Source: JAWCNN01 sp038848005 (GTDB lineage: Archaea; Thermoproteota; Bathyarchaeia; Bathyarchaeales; Bathycorpusculaceae). From it: a stretch of DNA of 64,000 bases. The stretch covers positions 62,001 through 126,000 of the forward strand of contig JAWCNZ010000002.1 in the NCBI GenBank assembly GCA_038848005.1. Direction: 5' to 3'. The notes under the pieces were generated by a model that was not told the origin of the DNA, ran no database searches, and worked only from the letters and a program-made list of their open reading frames with translations. Shown piece after piece: positions 42,018 to 51,150 of the stretch (its first letter is position 1; each line of letters opens with the position of its first letter). The position numbers were made by a program, and so were the translations under genes.

Positions 42018-42494
42018 ATGGTTAATTACGAAGAGGCTTTAAGGAACATAGACGTTTTCTGTAAAGTGTTAGTTGATAAAATGCTGGAGACAGAAAATGA
42101 AGCAAGAAACGGTGTTGCCGTAGAACCCATAGAAAACCTTCTGCGAAGAAAATATGTTATAGAGGAAAGCCCAGAACCAAATCCAATGGCTAAGTACATG
42201 ATTTCCCTTCCACAACTTGAAGAACCATTAATTGACGTTTTCGAAGATGACAATTACATCAAAATTTTAGTACAGTGCCACTGTCAAGAACAAAAAGTAT
42301 CGTTTCACATGGATGTTGACGGCGTGGAAATCTGCAGAAAAGAATGTCACGATAATGCAGATAGTGAAGTTTGCGTTGACAAATGCCAAAAACTAAACTT
42401 ACCCGTGAAACATCTGCAAATTGAAAATATGACGGCAAAATGCAACAAAAACGAAGTTTTAGAAGTTAGCATACCAAAACAAAAAGTAAATTGA
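42018..42494 (+). CDS. cysteine-rich alpha-crystallin (Hsp20-like) domain protein
   Basis: The 158-residue protein has a helical N-terminus and a C-terminal beta-sandwich reminiscent of Hsp20: PLIDVFEDDNYIKILVQC, LNLPVKHLQIENMTAK and NEVLEVSIPK. Unlike normal Hsp20 it holds eight cysteines, most in CHC, CRKEC and CVDKC within the central insert, suggesting a metal or redox site. It converges on the group-4 hydrogenase operon, six bases away, but is not co-transcribed with it. Function is unknown. Confidence 0.65.
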   Translation: MVNYEEALRNIDVFCKVLVDKMLETENEARNGVAVEPIENLLRRKYVIEESPEPNPMAKYMISLPQLEEPLIDVFEDDNYIKILVQCHCQEQKVSFHMDVDGVEICRKECHDNADSEVCVDKCQKLNLPVKHLQIENMTAKCNKNEVLEVSIPKQKVN

Positions 42495-42499
42495 AAAGA

Positions 42500-43393
42500 C
42501 TATGGCATACGCGCTTTGATGGAGAGTTGTGTCAAAAGTTTTTTGGCGTTTTTTATGTTGACTATTGTTCTGCGACAGTCAATGCATATTTCCATAGCTT
42601 TTTTCAACTCGCCTTGAAACTCTTTGTACGCTGGAACTTTTTCAACTATTCTTTTCAACGCCCAGTCGATTTGGCTTTGCGGCACAAAATATTTTTTGCA
42701 TGAAACACAACCCAAAAGGTCAACAGTGTTCGTTACGTTTGCAGTTTGACGGTTGTCCGTTAATAGATGGTATTCGCCTGTAAGCCTTATCGCCTGTGTT
42801 GGGCATTCGTCTTGGCAGAAAGCACAAAAAGAACAATGTCCATAATTCACTTTTATAATTCGTTTTCCATAATCCTCTAAAACGTCAATAGCGTCTGAAC
42901 TGCAAACTTGGGCGCATGCACCACAACCCATGCATTTTTCACTGTCAAATTCGTGTTTTCCTCTGAAATCCTCTGGCGCAGCCCAATAATCCTCTTTCTC
43001 TTCAAAGTTAACGCCTAAAGCCTTTGCAATGGCAGTGACAATCGCTTGTGGACGTGGCGGACAGCCAGCAATGTAAAAGTTTACGGGGATTAGCTGGTCT
43101 GGGGGTCCAACCATTGAGTAACCCTTATCAAATATTTCCTTTGTCAAGGCGCAGTTGCCAACCGCAATAACAATTTTGGGTGATTGAAGCTTCTCGTAAG
43201 CCTTCAACATTTCCTCTTTTCCCTTAACGTTTGTTCCACCTGTTACAATCATGGCGTTTGCTTCTTCAGGCGTAAAAACAACATCAACGCCGAGGCTTGC
43301 AAGTTTGTACCGTGGAACTAGACATTCAAGTACTGAAACGTCGCACCCGTTACAGCCAGCAGACAGGAAACGATAAACTGAAATTTTACCCAT
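42500..43393 (-). CDS. group-4-type [NiFe] hydrogenase small subunit fused to ferredoxin (NuoB/NuoI-like)
   Basis: Residues 1-125 are the NuoB/EchC-like small subunit with SAGCNGCDVS (Cys14, Cys17), VGNCAL and AGCPPRP for the proximal [4Fe-4S]. Residues 150-205 add two ferredoxin clusters (CMGCGACAQVCS, CSFCAFCQDECP), and later CVSCKK and CIDCRR pairs may bind metal. In Ech or Hyc enzymes these parts are separate proteins. It is the last gene of the operon. Electrons would run from the NiFe site through this chain. Confidence 0.88.
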   Translation of the reverse strand: MGKISVYRFLSAGCNGCDVSVLECLVPRYKLASLGVDVVFTPEEANAMIVTGGTNVKGKEEMLKAYEKLQSPKIVIAVGNCALTKEIFDKGYSMVGPPDQLIPVNFYIAGCPPRPQAIVTAIAKALGVNFEEKEDYWAAPEDFRGKHEFDSEKCMGCGACAQVCSSDAIDVLEDYGKRIIKVNYGHCSFCAFCQDECPTQAIRLTGEYHLLTDNRQTANVTNTVDLLGCVSCKKYFVPQSQIDWALKRIVEKVPAYKEFQGELKKAMEICIDCRRTIVNIKNAKKLLTQLSIKARMP

Positions 43394-43406
43394 TAGGCGT
43401 TTCCTC

Positions 43407-44534
43407 CTACTTTAGCGTGAACCTCCATTTTTTGCCACTTTTAGCATCTATAATGGTTACACGGTCTGTACATGCAAAACACGGGTCAATACTCTCAATT
43501 ACTGTTCTGGCATTTTGAAGCTGCTCCCCACGGAGCATTTCCAGTATGGCATAATCATTAGCAAAGGAAGGCGTACGCACCTTAACCCGTTCAGGAATAT
43601 TTGTTCCATTAGACTTGATATAATAGACTAGTTCGCCCCGTGGCGCTTCAGCCCTTCCAACCTCCTCCTTTACAAGCGGTTGACCTGGCTTAGCGGCAAT
43701 TTCGCCCTTCGGCAAATTATCCAGTGCTTGCTCAATTATTTTCATGCTCTCGTATGTTTCCCTTGCCCTAACAAGCGCTTTAGCACGCACATCCCCATCT
43801 TTTTCAGTTATAACTTCAAAGTCAAGTTCTCCATAAGCCGCGTATGGATCGTCCCTTCTAATGTCGCTGGCAATTCCAGACCCGCGAAGGGTTGGACCGA
43901 CAGCGCCCACAGCTAAAGCCTTTTCTTTGGGTAATATGCCTATGCCCTTCGTTTTCTTTGTTAATTCGCCGTTATCGTCCAACAAAGCCATAATATAGTC
44001 GGATAATTGCCTCATGTTTTTAAGCACTTTACGGGTTTTTTCAGCTTTTTCGGGAGTTATGTCCCTTCTCACGCCGCCGATGGTGTTAATCAAATAGTTT
44101 ATTCTGTTTCCAGTTAAATATTCAAGTAAATCTTGGATTTGCTCTCTTTCGTCCATGATTTTTAGAAAAGCCTCATGCATGTGTAGGCTGTGGGTTAAAA
44201 CGCCAAACCAAAGATAATGGCTGTGCAACCGCTCTATTTCCATGTAAATGCAACGTAAATATTTGGCGCGTTCCGGCACCGTAACGTCAATTACACCTTC
44301 GGCTGTTTGGGCATAACAAAGCGTATGCACGCCGGAGCATATTCCACATATGCGTTCGGCAAGCGCAAGATTCTGCATATAAGTTTTTGTTGTAAACAGT
44401 TTTTCGATGCCACGGTGCATATAGCCTAACTCTAAATTGACGTCAATTATCCTATTGTTTTCAACAACCAACTCGAAACGTTCTGGTTCAACCAATTGCG
44501 GACGGTAAGGTCCAATTTGAACTATTTCTGGCAT
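43407..44534 (-). CDS. group-4-type [NiFe] hydrogenase large subunit (NuoD/HycE-like)
   Basis: The 375-residue protein keeps both Ni-binding pairs, RICGIC (Cys63, Cys66) and DPCFACTDR (Cys352, Cys355), so it is a hydrogenase and not a complex I NuoD. The 17-residue tail after CTDR matches the site where HycI cuts E. coli HycE, and a HycI gene lies at 46713. The NuoC-like part is a separate gene here. It pairs with the small subunit 13 bases downstream. Confidence 0.92.
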   Translation of the reverse strand: MPEIVQIGPYRPQLVEPERFELVVENNRIIDVNLELGYMHRGIEKLFTTKTYMQNLALAERICGICSGVHTLCYAQTAEGVIDVTVPERAKYLRCIYMEIERLHSHYLWFGVLTHSLHMHEAFLKIMDEREQIQDLLEYLTGNRINYLINTIGGVRRDITPEKAEKTRKVLKNMRQLSDYIMALLDDNGELTKKTKGIGILPKEKALAVGAVGPTLRGSGIASDIRRDDPYAAYGELDFEVITEKDGDVRAKALVRARETYESMKIIEQALDNLPKGEIAAKPGQPLVKEEVGRAEAPRGELVYYIKSNGTNIPERVKVRTPSFANDYAILEMLRGEQLQNARTVIESIDPCFACTDRVTIIDAKSGKKWRFTLK

Positions 44535-44536
44535 TT

Positions 44537-45412
44537 TTAAACAGCCCCCATTTTTTGGATTAACTGTGTTAACGGGCTTTTGTGAAATTCGAAGTGTAAA
44601 TCTTTTGATGGAACTCCGAAGGATAGCGCCAATAATTCCATTATGTTAATACATGGAATATTAAATTGGATTCCGTAACGTTTAAGCATGGTTTGACCCA
44701 TTTCAAACTGGATTGTGCAGGCTGGACATGTTAGAACTACGGCGTCGGCTCCAGAATCCTTTATCCGCTGAAGTTTGAGCATGAGCCTTTGTTTTAAGGA
44801 GAATTCCTCATCTGCTTGCATGCTTGGATAGCCACAGCATAGCCGTTCCAACCCGTAATCGACAATTTCCACGCCTGTTAACTGCGCAAGTTTTTTCATC
44901 ATGTTTGGTTTTCGCATGATATCCACGCCTTCTGGTTCTTTATACAAGTGGCATCCATAATGCATGGCAACACGAGCCTTTAATGGTTTGACAACTTGCC
45001 CCTTAAGAGTTTTAACGCCAACGTCATCATGGAGAACCTCAACTACATGTTTCACTTCAACTTTTCCACTATATTTTTTGCCATAATGCCCCAAAATCTC
45101 GTTGACTTTCCGCATTTCTTCCGGCTCGCTTCTCAAAACATCGTTTGTTTCCACTAACGTTTCATAACAACCATTACATAAAGTCATCAAGTCAAGTCCA
45201 AGCTCTTCAGCTAACGCCAAGTTCCTGGCGGATGTTGCCAACCAAGCCGTTTTATCCAGCAACCGCGAAATTACTGGTTCTGGACAGCACGAATACCCCG
45301 TAGTATCAACGGCTTCCAACCCAACTTTTTCGAAAACCTTTTTTGACGCTATTTCAATGCTTGTAAGCCGCATTGGAATTTGGCAGCCCAAAAACAATGC
45401 GTACTTAACCAT
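44537..45412 (-). CDS. HdrB-like CCG-domain protein within the hydrogenase operon
   Basis: The 291-residue protein has two CCG modules: LGCQIP...YSCCPEP...CNGC and YGCHLY...RLCCGYP...CPAC. The Gly of the first CCG is Pro, while all cysteines remain. HdrB proteins hold non-cubane clusters that reduce disulfides. It is set between the NuoC-like and large-subunit genes, with no HdrA or HdrC nearby in this operon. The ATG at 45412 has GGAGGAG eight bases upstream; an ATG at 45430 overlapping the previous stop (TGATG) is possible. Confidence 0.87.
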   Translation of the reverse strand: MVKYALFLGCQIPMRLTSIEIASKKVFEKVGLEAVDTTGYSCCPEPVISRLLDKTAWLATSARNLALAEELGLDLMTLCNGCYETLVETNDVLRSEPEEMRKVNEILGHYGKKYSGKVEVKHVVEVLHDDVGVKTLKGQVVKPLKARVAMHYGCHLYKEPEGVDIMRKPNMMKKLAQLTGVEIVDYGLERLCCGYPSMQADEEFSLKQRLMLKLQRIKDSGADAVVLTCPACTIQFEMGQTMLKRYGIQFNIPCINIMELLALSFGVPSKDLHFEFHKSPLTQLIQKMGAV

Positions 45413-45429
45413 TTTCACGTGCTCCTCCA

Positions 45430-46101
45430 TCAACTATACCGCAGTTTTTTCTTTTCCAAGTCAAAACCAACTTTATCGCTTAAACCCGTGTCTTTTATTA
45501 CACCTTGAAACTCCTGCAAGGCTTTTTCATCAGCAAAAGCGAATGGTGGTGTTCTGGGCAAACCCGCTTCCTCACGTTTTTTCTGGATAAAAGCTGAAAC
45601 TGGAGCTACACAACCTGCAGAGATTAAAGCTTCAGCCACAGGTCTCGCCTTCGGTGGAAGTTCCCCTTCTAAGGGCTTTCTTAATGGACGTTTGTCTTCA
45701 GGCCAATCCTTTGTCAATATCAAATGTTGGGGTTGTGGATGATTAACAAATTTTGTTCCGAAGAGGTCGGAGACTTCCCTTTCTATGAAGTTTGCGGCTG
45801 GAATGAGGTCTGCAATTGTTTCTATAGTGTTGTCTTCTTTTGGTTTTACGCTTCGCAGTGTGAGAACTGTCTCGCCTAGGTGGAAGTGGTGTAGAAACTC
45901 GAAGTCTAAGCCGTGGTCAACGGTTGAAAGCGTCATAAACCGAAGCATTGAAAAGCGGTTTTTCAAGGCGTTAACGGCTTTTCTAAGCGCTGTAGGCTTT
46001 ATCCTTGCAAAAACTCTCCTTTCACGAGGCTTAGACACTTCAATAAGGTCTTCACCCAATTCTCGCCTCAAAAACTCAATCAACTCGTTTTCTGAAACCA
46101 T
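45430..46101 (-). CDS. NuoC/EchD-like 30-kDa hydrogenase subunit with C-terminal extension
   Basis: The 223-residue protein has the NuoC core with LRFMTLSTVDHG, the long strand pair and the signature FIEREVSDLFGTKFVNHPQP, followed by DWPEDKRPLRK. An extra 65 residues follow (about 158-223), without recognisable motif. NuoC-like subunits bind the large subunit and shape the catalytic module. It precedes the HdrB-like gene directly. Confidence 0.87.
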   Translation of the reverse strand: MVSENELIEFLRRELGEDLIEVSKPRERRVFARIKPTALRKAVNALKNRFSMLRFMTLSTVDHGLDFEFLHHFHLGETVLTLRSVKPKEDNTIETIADLIPAANFIEREVSDLFGTKFVNHPQPQHLILTKDWPEDKRPLRKPLEGELPPKARPVAEALISAGCVAPVSAFIQKKREEAGLPRTPPFAFADEKALQEFQGVIKDTGLSDKVGFDLEKKKLRYS

Positions 46102-46103
46102 TT

Positions 46104-46577
46104 TTACACCTTCACGTAAACTTTTTCGTTAAAATTCCAAGCCTCTTTTCTTTTTGCAACACGTATCGCCTTTGGAGAGCAGAACCTAGCGCATTGCGGG
46201 TCGCCGTCGCAGAAATCGCATTTCATCGAAATCTTATAGTCCGTGTTAAACCATGGAACAGAAAGCGGACAAGCAACAACGCAAGTTTTACAGCCAATAC
46301 ACCTCATCGGGTTTATTCGCACCAACCCAGTTTTTTCATCCTTAACTGCAGCTTCGCTTGGACATGCAGCAACGCAAACGGGTTCGTCGCAGTGTTGGCA
46401 GCATATAGCCTCAAACTCGCCTGTTTTCTCGTTGAATTGTATGTGCAAATGCGCCTTTTCCAAACTGAACTGCTTAAAATGGTAGTAGGCACAAGCGATT
46501 TCGCAGTAGCGGCATCCAGTGCATTTTGAAGGATCGTAAAGAAGGACTTTTTGTTCTTTAACTTCTGCCTTTTGCAT
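46104..46577 (-). CDS. four-cluster ferredoxin subunit (HycB/HydN-like)
   Basis: The 157-residue protein has CTGCRYCEIAC, CCQHCDEPVCVAACP, CIGCKTCVVACP and CDFCDGDPQCARFC, four [4Fe-4S] sites as in HycB and HydN. The ATG at 46577 follows GAGGAG by six bases; a TTG at 46604 is less likely. As first gene of the operon it could pass electrons between the hydrogenase and the HdrB-like subunit or a soluble donor. Confidence 0.9.
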   Translation of the reverse strand: MQKAEVKEQKVLLYDPSKCTGCRYCEIACAYYHFKQFSLEKAHLHIQFNEKTGEFEAICCQHCDEPVCVAACPSEAAVKDEKTGLVRINPMRCIGCKTCVVACPLSVPWFNTDYKISMKCDFCDGDPQCARFCSPKAIRVAKRKEAWNFNEKVYVKV

Positions 46578-46712
46578 TTGCTTCTCCTCGAAGCGGGCCT
46601 TCAATTAATTTGAGGTAAATATGGTTTAAGTTTGAGTTATTTAGCATTTTCCCTTTAAATACCTAAATATTATCCATCAAACTCTTAATTAGGCAAATGA
46701 GAGGCAAAACGG

Positions 46713-47213
46713 TTGACATTGGAAAACACGCTTAAAAAATGGTTGAAGGGATACCGCAAACTTGCGATTTTAGGCGTTGGAAACCCGATGAGGGGCGACG
46801 ACGCCCTAGGAATCGAAATCCTAAAACTCTTAAAAAACAAGGTGCCGAAAAACGTTAAACTAATGAATTGTGAGACAATGCCCGAAAATTTTACTGGAAA
46901 AATAAGGCGGTTTAAACCCTCACATGTTCTATTGATAGACGCAGCACATTTTGGGGCTAAAACGGGTGAGGCAAAACTTTTCATGCCAAAGGAGATTTCG
47001 GGTTTAGTTTTGTCAACACACGCCATGCCCATCAGTCTATTAGCTGAAACCATCCAAAAGAGTGTTGGGGCAAGTGTTATGCTTTTGGGGATACAACCAA
47101 AAACCGTAAATTTTGGAGAGAAACTTTCACCAGAAACTCAAAAAGCAATAGAAGAAACAGCTAAAATCATTGTGGAAATTTTGAAGGAAAACAGCTTTCA
47201 ATTTGCCAATTAA
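46713..47213 (+). CDS. hycI: hydrogenase maturation endopeptidase HycI
   Basis: The 166-residue protein has GVGNPMRGDDALG with the Ni-probing Asp, LLIDAAHFG and STHAMPIS. It resembles HycI, which trims HycE after CTDR. The divergent group-4 large subunit with a CTDR tail is the natural client. TTG at 46713 is supported by GAGAGG eight bases upstream. It shares a 135-base divergent region with the hydrogenase operon. Confidence 0.92.
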   Translation: MTLENTLKKWLKGYRKLAILGVGNPMRGDDALGIEILKLLKNKVPKNVKLMNCETMPENFTGKIRRFKPSHVLLIDAAHFGAKTGEAKLFMPKEISGLVLSTHAMPISLLAETIQKSVGASVMLLGIQPKTVNFGEKLSPETQKAIEETAKIIVEILKENSFQFAN

Positions 47214-47218
47214 AAGCG

Positions 47219-49987
47219 TTATTGACTTAAAGTTTCTTTCTCTTTTAATTGTATTTCTTTGATTTCCGTCTCTTTCACCTCTAAAGAACTGCCCGTTTTT
47301 TCTTTAAGGTCAAGTACAGCTCTGACTAAACCGTCTTCGCCGTATTTAACCGCAAAACCCATTTTCTTAACGAGGTTTATCGCCCTTAAATTGTCTGGAA
47401 GCATTAGGCTATACAAAGTTTCAACACCCATTTCCCTGCAAATTTCAATCACGTAATCCACCATTTTTGTTCCCAACCCTAAACCTTGCCATGGATCAGC
47501 CACGATAAACGCTATTTCACCGCTTTTCTTGTCTGGCTCCAAAATCACCCTTGTTACGCCAAGTATTTTTCTCTGTCCATTCTCGGTTAATTCGGCTATG
47601 ATGGCTATTTCCCTATCGTAGTCAATGTTGCAGTACCTAACACGTATCTCGTGGGGTGTATCCTTAATTATTTGGAAGAAACGGTAACGTATTGATTCCT
47701 CAGAGAAGTTCCTGAACATTTCCAGCCATAAAGGCTCGTCTTCGGGTTTTATTGGTCTAAGCAAAACTTGGCGGCCATCCCGCATTCTCCATAAAGTTTC
47801 ATATTTTTTGGGGTATGGGTGTATCACCAAATGCTTGTAAGGCTCAATTTTTCTAAATACTTTCTCTTTATCAACAAATATTCTGGCGTCCACTATTACG
47901 GCGTCTTTTTCGTCTATGAGCAACGGGTTAATGTCCACCTCTTTGATTTGCGGAAAATCTATGAGCAACTGGGAAAAGCGAACAATTAACTCCTCTAGAA
48001 GCTTTATGTTCGCTGGCGGCATGTTTCTGTAACCTTTTAGAAGTTGGTAAACTTTTGTTTCTTCCATAAGCCTTTTAGCCAATGTCTGATTTAACGGTGG
48101 AAGCCCCACTGAAAAGTCTTTGAACAGCTCCACGCCCACGCCGCCCATTCCAAAAAGAATAATTGGACCAAAAATCAAGTCAGTTTTCGCGCCGATTATC
48201 ACTTCATAACAGCGTTTTTTCACCATTGGTTGAATTGCAACGCCCAAAATTTCCACGTCTGGGTTTCGTGCCTTAGCGCGCTCTATAAGACTGTTAAAGG
48301 CTTCCTTAAGTTCAAATTCAGAATTTATGTCGAGAATTACGCCGCCAACGTCGGTTTTATGGGTTATTTGAGGCGACAAAATTTTGAGGGCAACTGGATA
48401 ACCAACATACCGAGCCGCTGCCAAGGCTTCGTCAAGCGTTTCCGCCATAAACGTTTTCACAACTGGAAAATTATAATATTCCAAAAGTTTTATGGCTTCA
48501 ACAGCATTTAAAAGTTCACGGTTTTCCAAAGCGGCTTTTCTTAATATTGCTATTATGGGCTGTTTCGGCGGAGCGACGTCCACGGGCAATTCTTCTGGCG
48601 TTTCATAAAGCAACTCCAAATTCCGCTTGTACTGGTACATGTAAATGTATGTTTTAACAGCTTGTTCTGGAGTGGCATACGTGGGAAATCCATTTTGGTT
48701 AAGAATTTCATTTGCCTTTTCCACAGCCTTGCCGCCCATAAAAGAAGTTAGAATAGTCTTACTTTGGTAACCTTTGTCTTTACATATTTTAACTATACTT
48801 TTTGCAATTTCACATGGCTCTGCTACAGCTTGAGCGGTATATATAATTAGTATGCCATCTACGTTTTCATCTTCAAGGCAGGATTCTAAAGCAGCTTTGT
48901 AGCGTTCGCCATTAGCGTCTCCTAAAATGTCAATGGGGTTTCCCCTACTCCAATAATGCGGCAAAATGCTATTCAAATATTCAATTGTTTTTTGGCTAAG
49001 CACCGCAAGTTTCCCACCTCTGGCTATAAGGGAGTCTACAGCCATAATAGCGGGTCCACCAGCATTTGTTATTATGGCAAGGTTCGGTCCTTTAGGCAAT
49101 GGTTGCATGCCTAAGACTTCAGCACAGTTAAACAAGTCAGCGATTTCTTCAACCCTAACTATTCCTGCACGTTTGAAAGCTGCATCGTAAACTGTGTCTT
49201 CACCAGTCAAGGCGCCAGTGTGGCTGGACGCTGCTTTTGCACTTTCAGCGTATTTGCCAGCTTTAACCACAATTATCGGTTTGGTTCTTGCAAAATGCCG
49301 AGCAGCGCTTAAAAATTTTCTTGCATCCGTCAACCCTTCTATATACATTAAAATGCTTTTAGTTTCTGGGTCTGTACCAAAATAATCAATTAAATCGCCG
49401 AAATCCACATCCACCATTGAACCAACTGAAACGAAATTGCTGAAGCCGATGTTTTCTTGAATAGCCCAGTCAAGTATGGCAGCGCCTAAAGCTCCAGATT
49501 GACTTATAAAAGCTATTTTGCCAGGTTTTGGCATCTTGTTTACGAATGTTGCGTTGAGGTTAATGCTTGGACGTATAATGCCTAAACAGTTAGGTCCAAT
49601 TATGCGTAGGTCATACCTATTTTTTATTTTGAGGATTTCATCTTCTAAGGCTTTGCCTTCCGCTCCTATTTCTTTAAAGCCTGCACTTATTATGATTATG
49701 CCCTTTACTCCAGCTTTGCCGCATTGCTCCACAATTTCAGGAACCGTTTTTGCTGGAGTGGCAATTATTGCAAGGTCAACGGATTCTGGAACTTGCCCTA
49801 TAAACTGATAAGCTTTTAAACCCAAAATTTCAGTTTTGCGAATGTTAACTGGATAAACTTTTCCGTTAAAGTTTGAATCAACAAAATTTTTCATTAACGC
49901 ATAACCAACACTACCTTCTTCATCGCTTGCACCGATTATCGCCACGCTTTTAGGATTGAAAATCCTGTCAAGATGCTTGGTTACCAA
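47219..49987 (-). CDS. ADP-forming acyl-CoA synthetase (alpha-beta) fused to a GNAT domain
   Basis: The 922-residue protein starts with the CoA-binding and ligase domains of the alpha subunit (AIIGASDEEGSVG, PNCLGIIRP), followed by SSHTGALTGED with the phospho-His256. The ATP-grasp beta part (about 470-705) and a GNAT domain (about 745-895, DPWQGLGLGTKMVDYVI) complete it. Bacterial Pat enzymes of similar layout have lost the His and only acetylate proteins. Here the His is intact, so acetyl-CoA to acetate plus ATP is likely, with the GNAT part perhaps acetylating a regulator. The start is a TTG with short leader. Confidence 0.9.
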   Translation of the reverse strand: MVTKHLDRIFNPKSVAIIGASDEEGSVGYALMKNFVDSNFNGKVYPVNIRKTEILGLKAYQFIGQVPESVDLAIIATPAKTVPEIVEQCGKAGVKGIIIISAGFKEIGAEGKALEDEILKIKNRYDLRIIGPNCLGIIRPSINLNATFVNKMPKPGKIAFISQSGALGAAILDWAIQENIGFSNFVSVGSMVDVDFGDLIDYFGTDPETKSILMYIEGLTDARKFLSAARHFARTKPIIVVKAGKYAESAKAASSHTGALTGEDTVYDAAFKRAGIVRVEEIADLFNCAEVLGMQPLPKGPNLAIITNAGGPAIMAVDSLIARGGKLAVLSQKTIEYLNSILPHYWSRGNPIDILGDANGERYKAALESCLEDENVDGILIIYTAQAVAEPCEIAKSIVKICKDKGYQSKTILTSFMGGKAVEKANEILNQNGFPTYATPEQAVKTYIYMYQYKRNLELLYETPEELPVDVAPPKQPIIAILRKAALENRELLNAVEAIKLLEYYNFPVVKTFMAETLDEALAAARYVGYPVALKILSPQITHKTDVGGVILDINSEFELKEAFNSLIERAKARNPDVEILGVAIQPMVKKRCYEVIIGAKTDLIFGPIILFGMGGVGVELFKDFSVGLPPLNQTLAKRLMEETKVYQLLKGYRNMPPANIKLLEELIVRFSQLLIDFPQIKEVDINPLLIDEKDAVIVDARIFVDKEKVFRKIEPYKHLVIHPYPKKYETLWRMRDGRQVLLRPIKPEDEPLWLEMFRNFSEESIRYRFFQIIKDTPHEIRVRYCNIDYDREIAIIAELTENGQRKILGVTRVILEPDKKSGEIAFIVADPWQGLGLGTKMVDYVIEICREMGVETLYSLMLPDNLRAINLVKKMGFAVKYGEDGLVRAVLDLKEKTGSSLEVKETEIKEIQLKEKETLSQ

Positions 49988-50123
49988 AGCACATCTTCAA
50001 GCGTTCTGACTTTAAGTGTCAAGATAAACTTTATGGTTTAACAATAAACATTTGCACGTTCAAACTAAAATTAAGAAAAACGCAACGTAACCGATTTAAA
50101 TGCGAACAAAACAATGAAGAAAC

Positions 50124-51059
50124 ATGGAAAGTTGGGATTTAGTAGTCATTGGCGCCGGCGCTGCTGGCTTAGCCGCTGGAATTTACGGCGCAAGAAGCGG
50201 ATTGAAAACACTTGTTCTAGAGGAGAAAATAGCCGGAGGCACAGCAGTTAACGCGCCAGTCATTGAGAATTATCCAGGTTTTCAGCGTATAAGCGGAGCT
50301 GAACTAACCCAAAAAATGGCGTTGCAGTCTAAAAGCTCAGGCGCAGTCATTTACGAACTTGAAAAAGCTTTAGGTTTAGATTTAAGAGGCGAGAAAAAAC
50401 TTGTGAAGACAAATAAGGCGGTTTATGAAGCCAAAGCGATTATTATAGCGTCTGGCACAAGTCACCGTGAAATTGGGGTTCCAGGCGAGAGAGAATTTCG
50501 CGGAAGAGGCGTAAGCTACTGTGGAATTTGCGATGGACCGCTTTTTAGGGGTAAACGTGTTTTGGTTGTTGGCGGCGGAAACTCTGCTGTGGTAACAGCC
50601 CTTTACTTGGCTGAAATCGTTTCAGAAGTGAAAATCGCTCACCGCAGAGGCGAGTTCAGAGCGGAAGAAACCCTTGTAAAAGCGTTAAAAGCCAAAAACA
50701 ACATTGAAATTTTGTGGAATACGGAAGTTAAGGAAATAAAAGGCGAAAAACTCGTTAACAAAGCTATCGTTTTTAATAACAAAACCATGGAAACCAAAGA
50801 GCTTGCCGTGGATGGCGTATTCGTCCAAGTTGGAGAAATCCCCAACAGTCAATTAGCCAAAGACGCAGGCGTGGAAGTTGACAAGGAAGGCTATATCATA
50901 GTTGATGTTCGCCAAAGAACAAATTTGGCTGGAGTTTACGCTGCAGGCGATGTTACAAACCACCCAGTTAAACAAATTGGAACAGCCGTGGGTCAAGGGA
51001 TAACAGCAGCGCTTGAGGCTTACGGCTACATCAAACGTCCATACTACTACAAAGAATAA
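50124..51059 (+). CDS. trxB: thioredoxin reductase-like flavoprotein
   Basis: The 311-residue protein has FAD site VIGAGAAGLAAGIYGAR, the redox pair CGICDG, NAD(P) site VVGGGNSAVVTALYLAE and VYAAGDVTNHP. It reduces thioredoxin-like carriers with NAD(P)H or a reduced flavin/ferredoxin. A TATA-like TTTAAATG ends about 23 bases before the ATG, so the mRNA is probably leaderless. NfnA follows 91 bases later. Confidence 0.92.
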   Translation: MESWDLVVIGAGAAGLAAGIYGARSGLKTLVLEEKIAGGTAVNAPVIENYPGFQRISGAELTQKMALQSKSSGAVIYELEKALGLDLRGEKKLVKTNKAVYEAKAIIIASGTSHREIGVPGEREFRGRGVSYCGICDGPLFRGKRVLVVGGGNSAVVTALYLAEIVSEVKIAHRRGEFRAEETLVKALKAKNNIEILWNTEVKEIKGEKLVNKAIVFNNKTMETKELAVDGVFVQVGEIPNSQLAKDAGVEVDKEGYIIVDVRQRTNLAGVYAAGDVTNHPVKQIGTAVGQGITAALEAYGYIKRPYYYKE

Positions 51060-51150
51060 TCATCAACAATTTTACGGAAATTATAAAGCAAATTTTATAT
51101 CTCTAATTACGCTCAAATTTCGCTTTCCATCCAACTTCGAAGGCTTTGAA

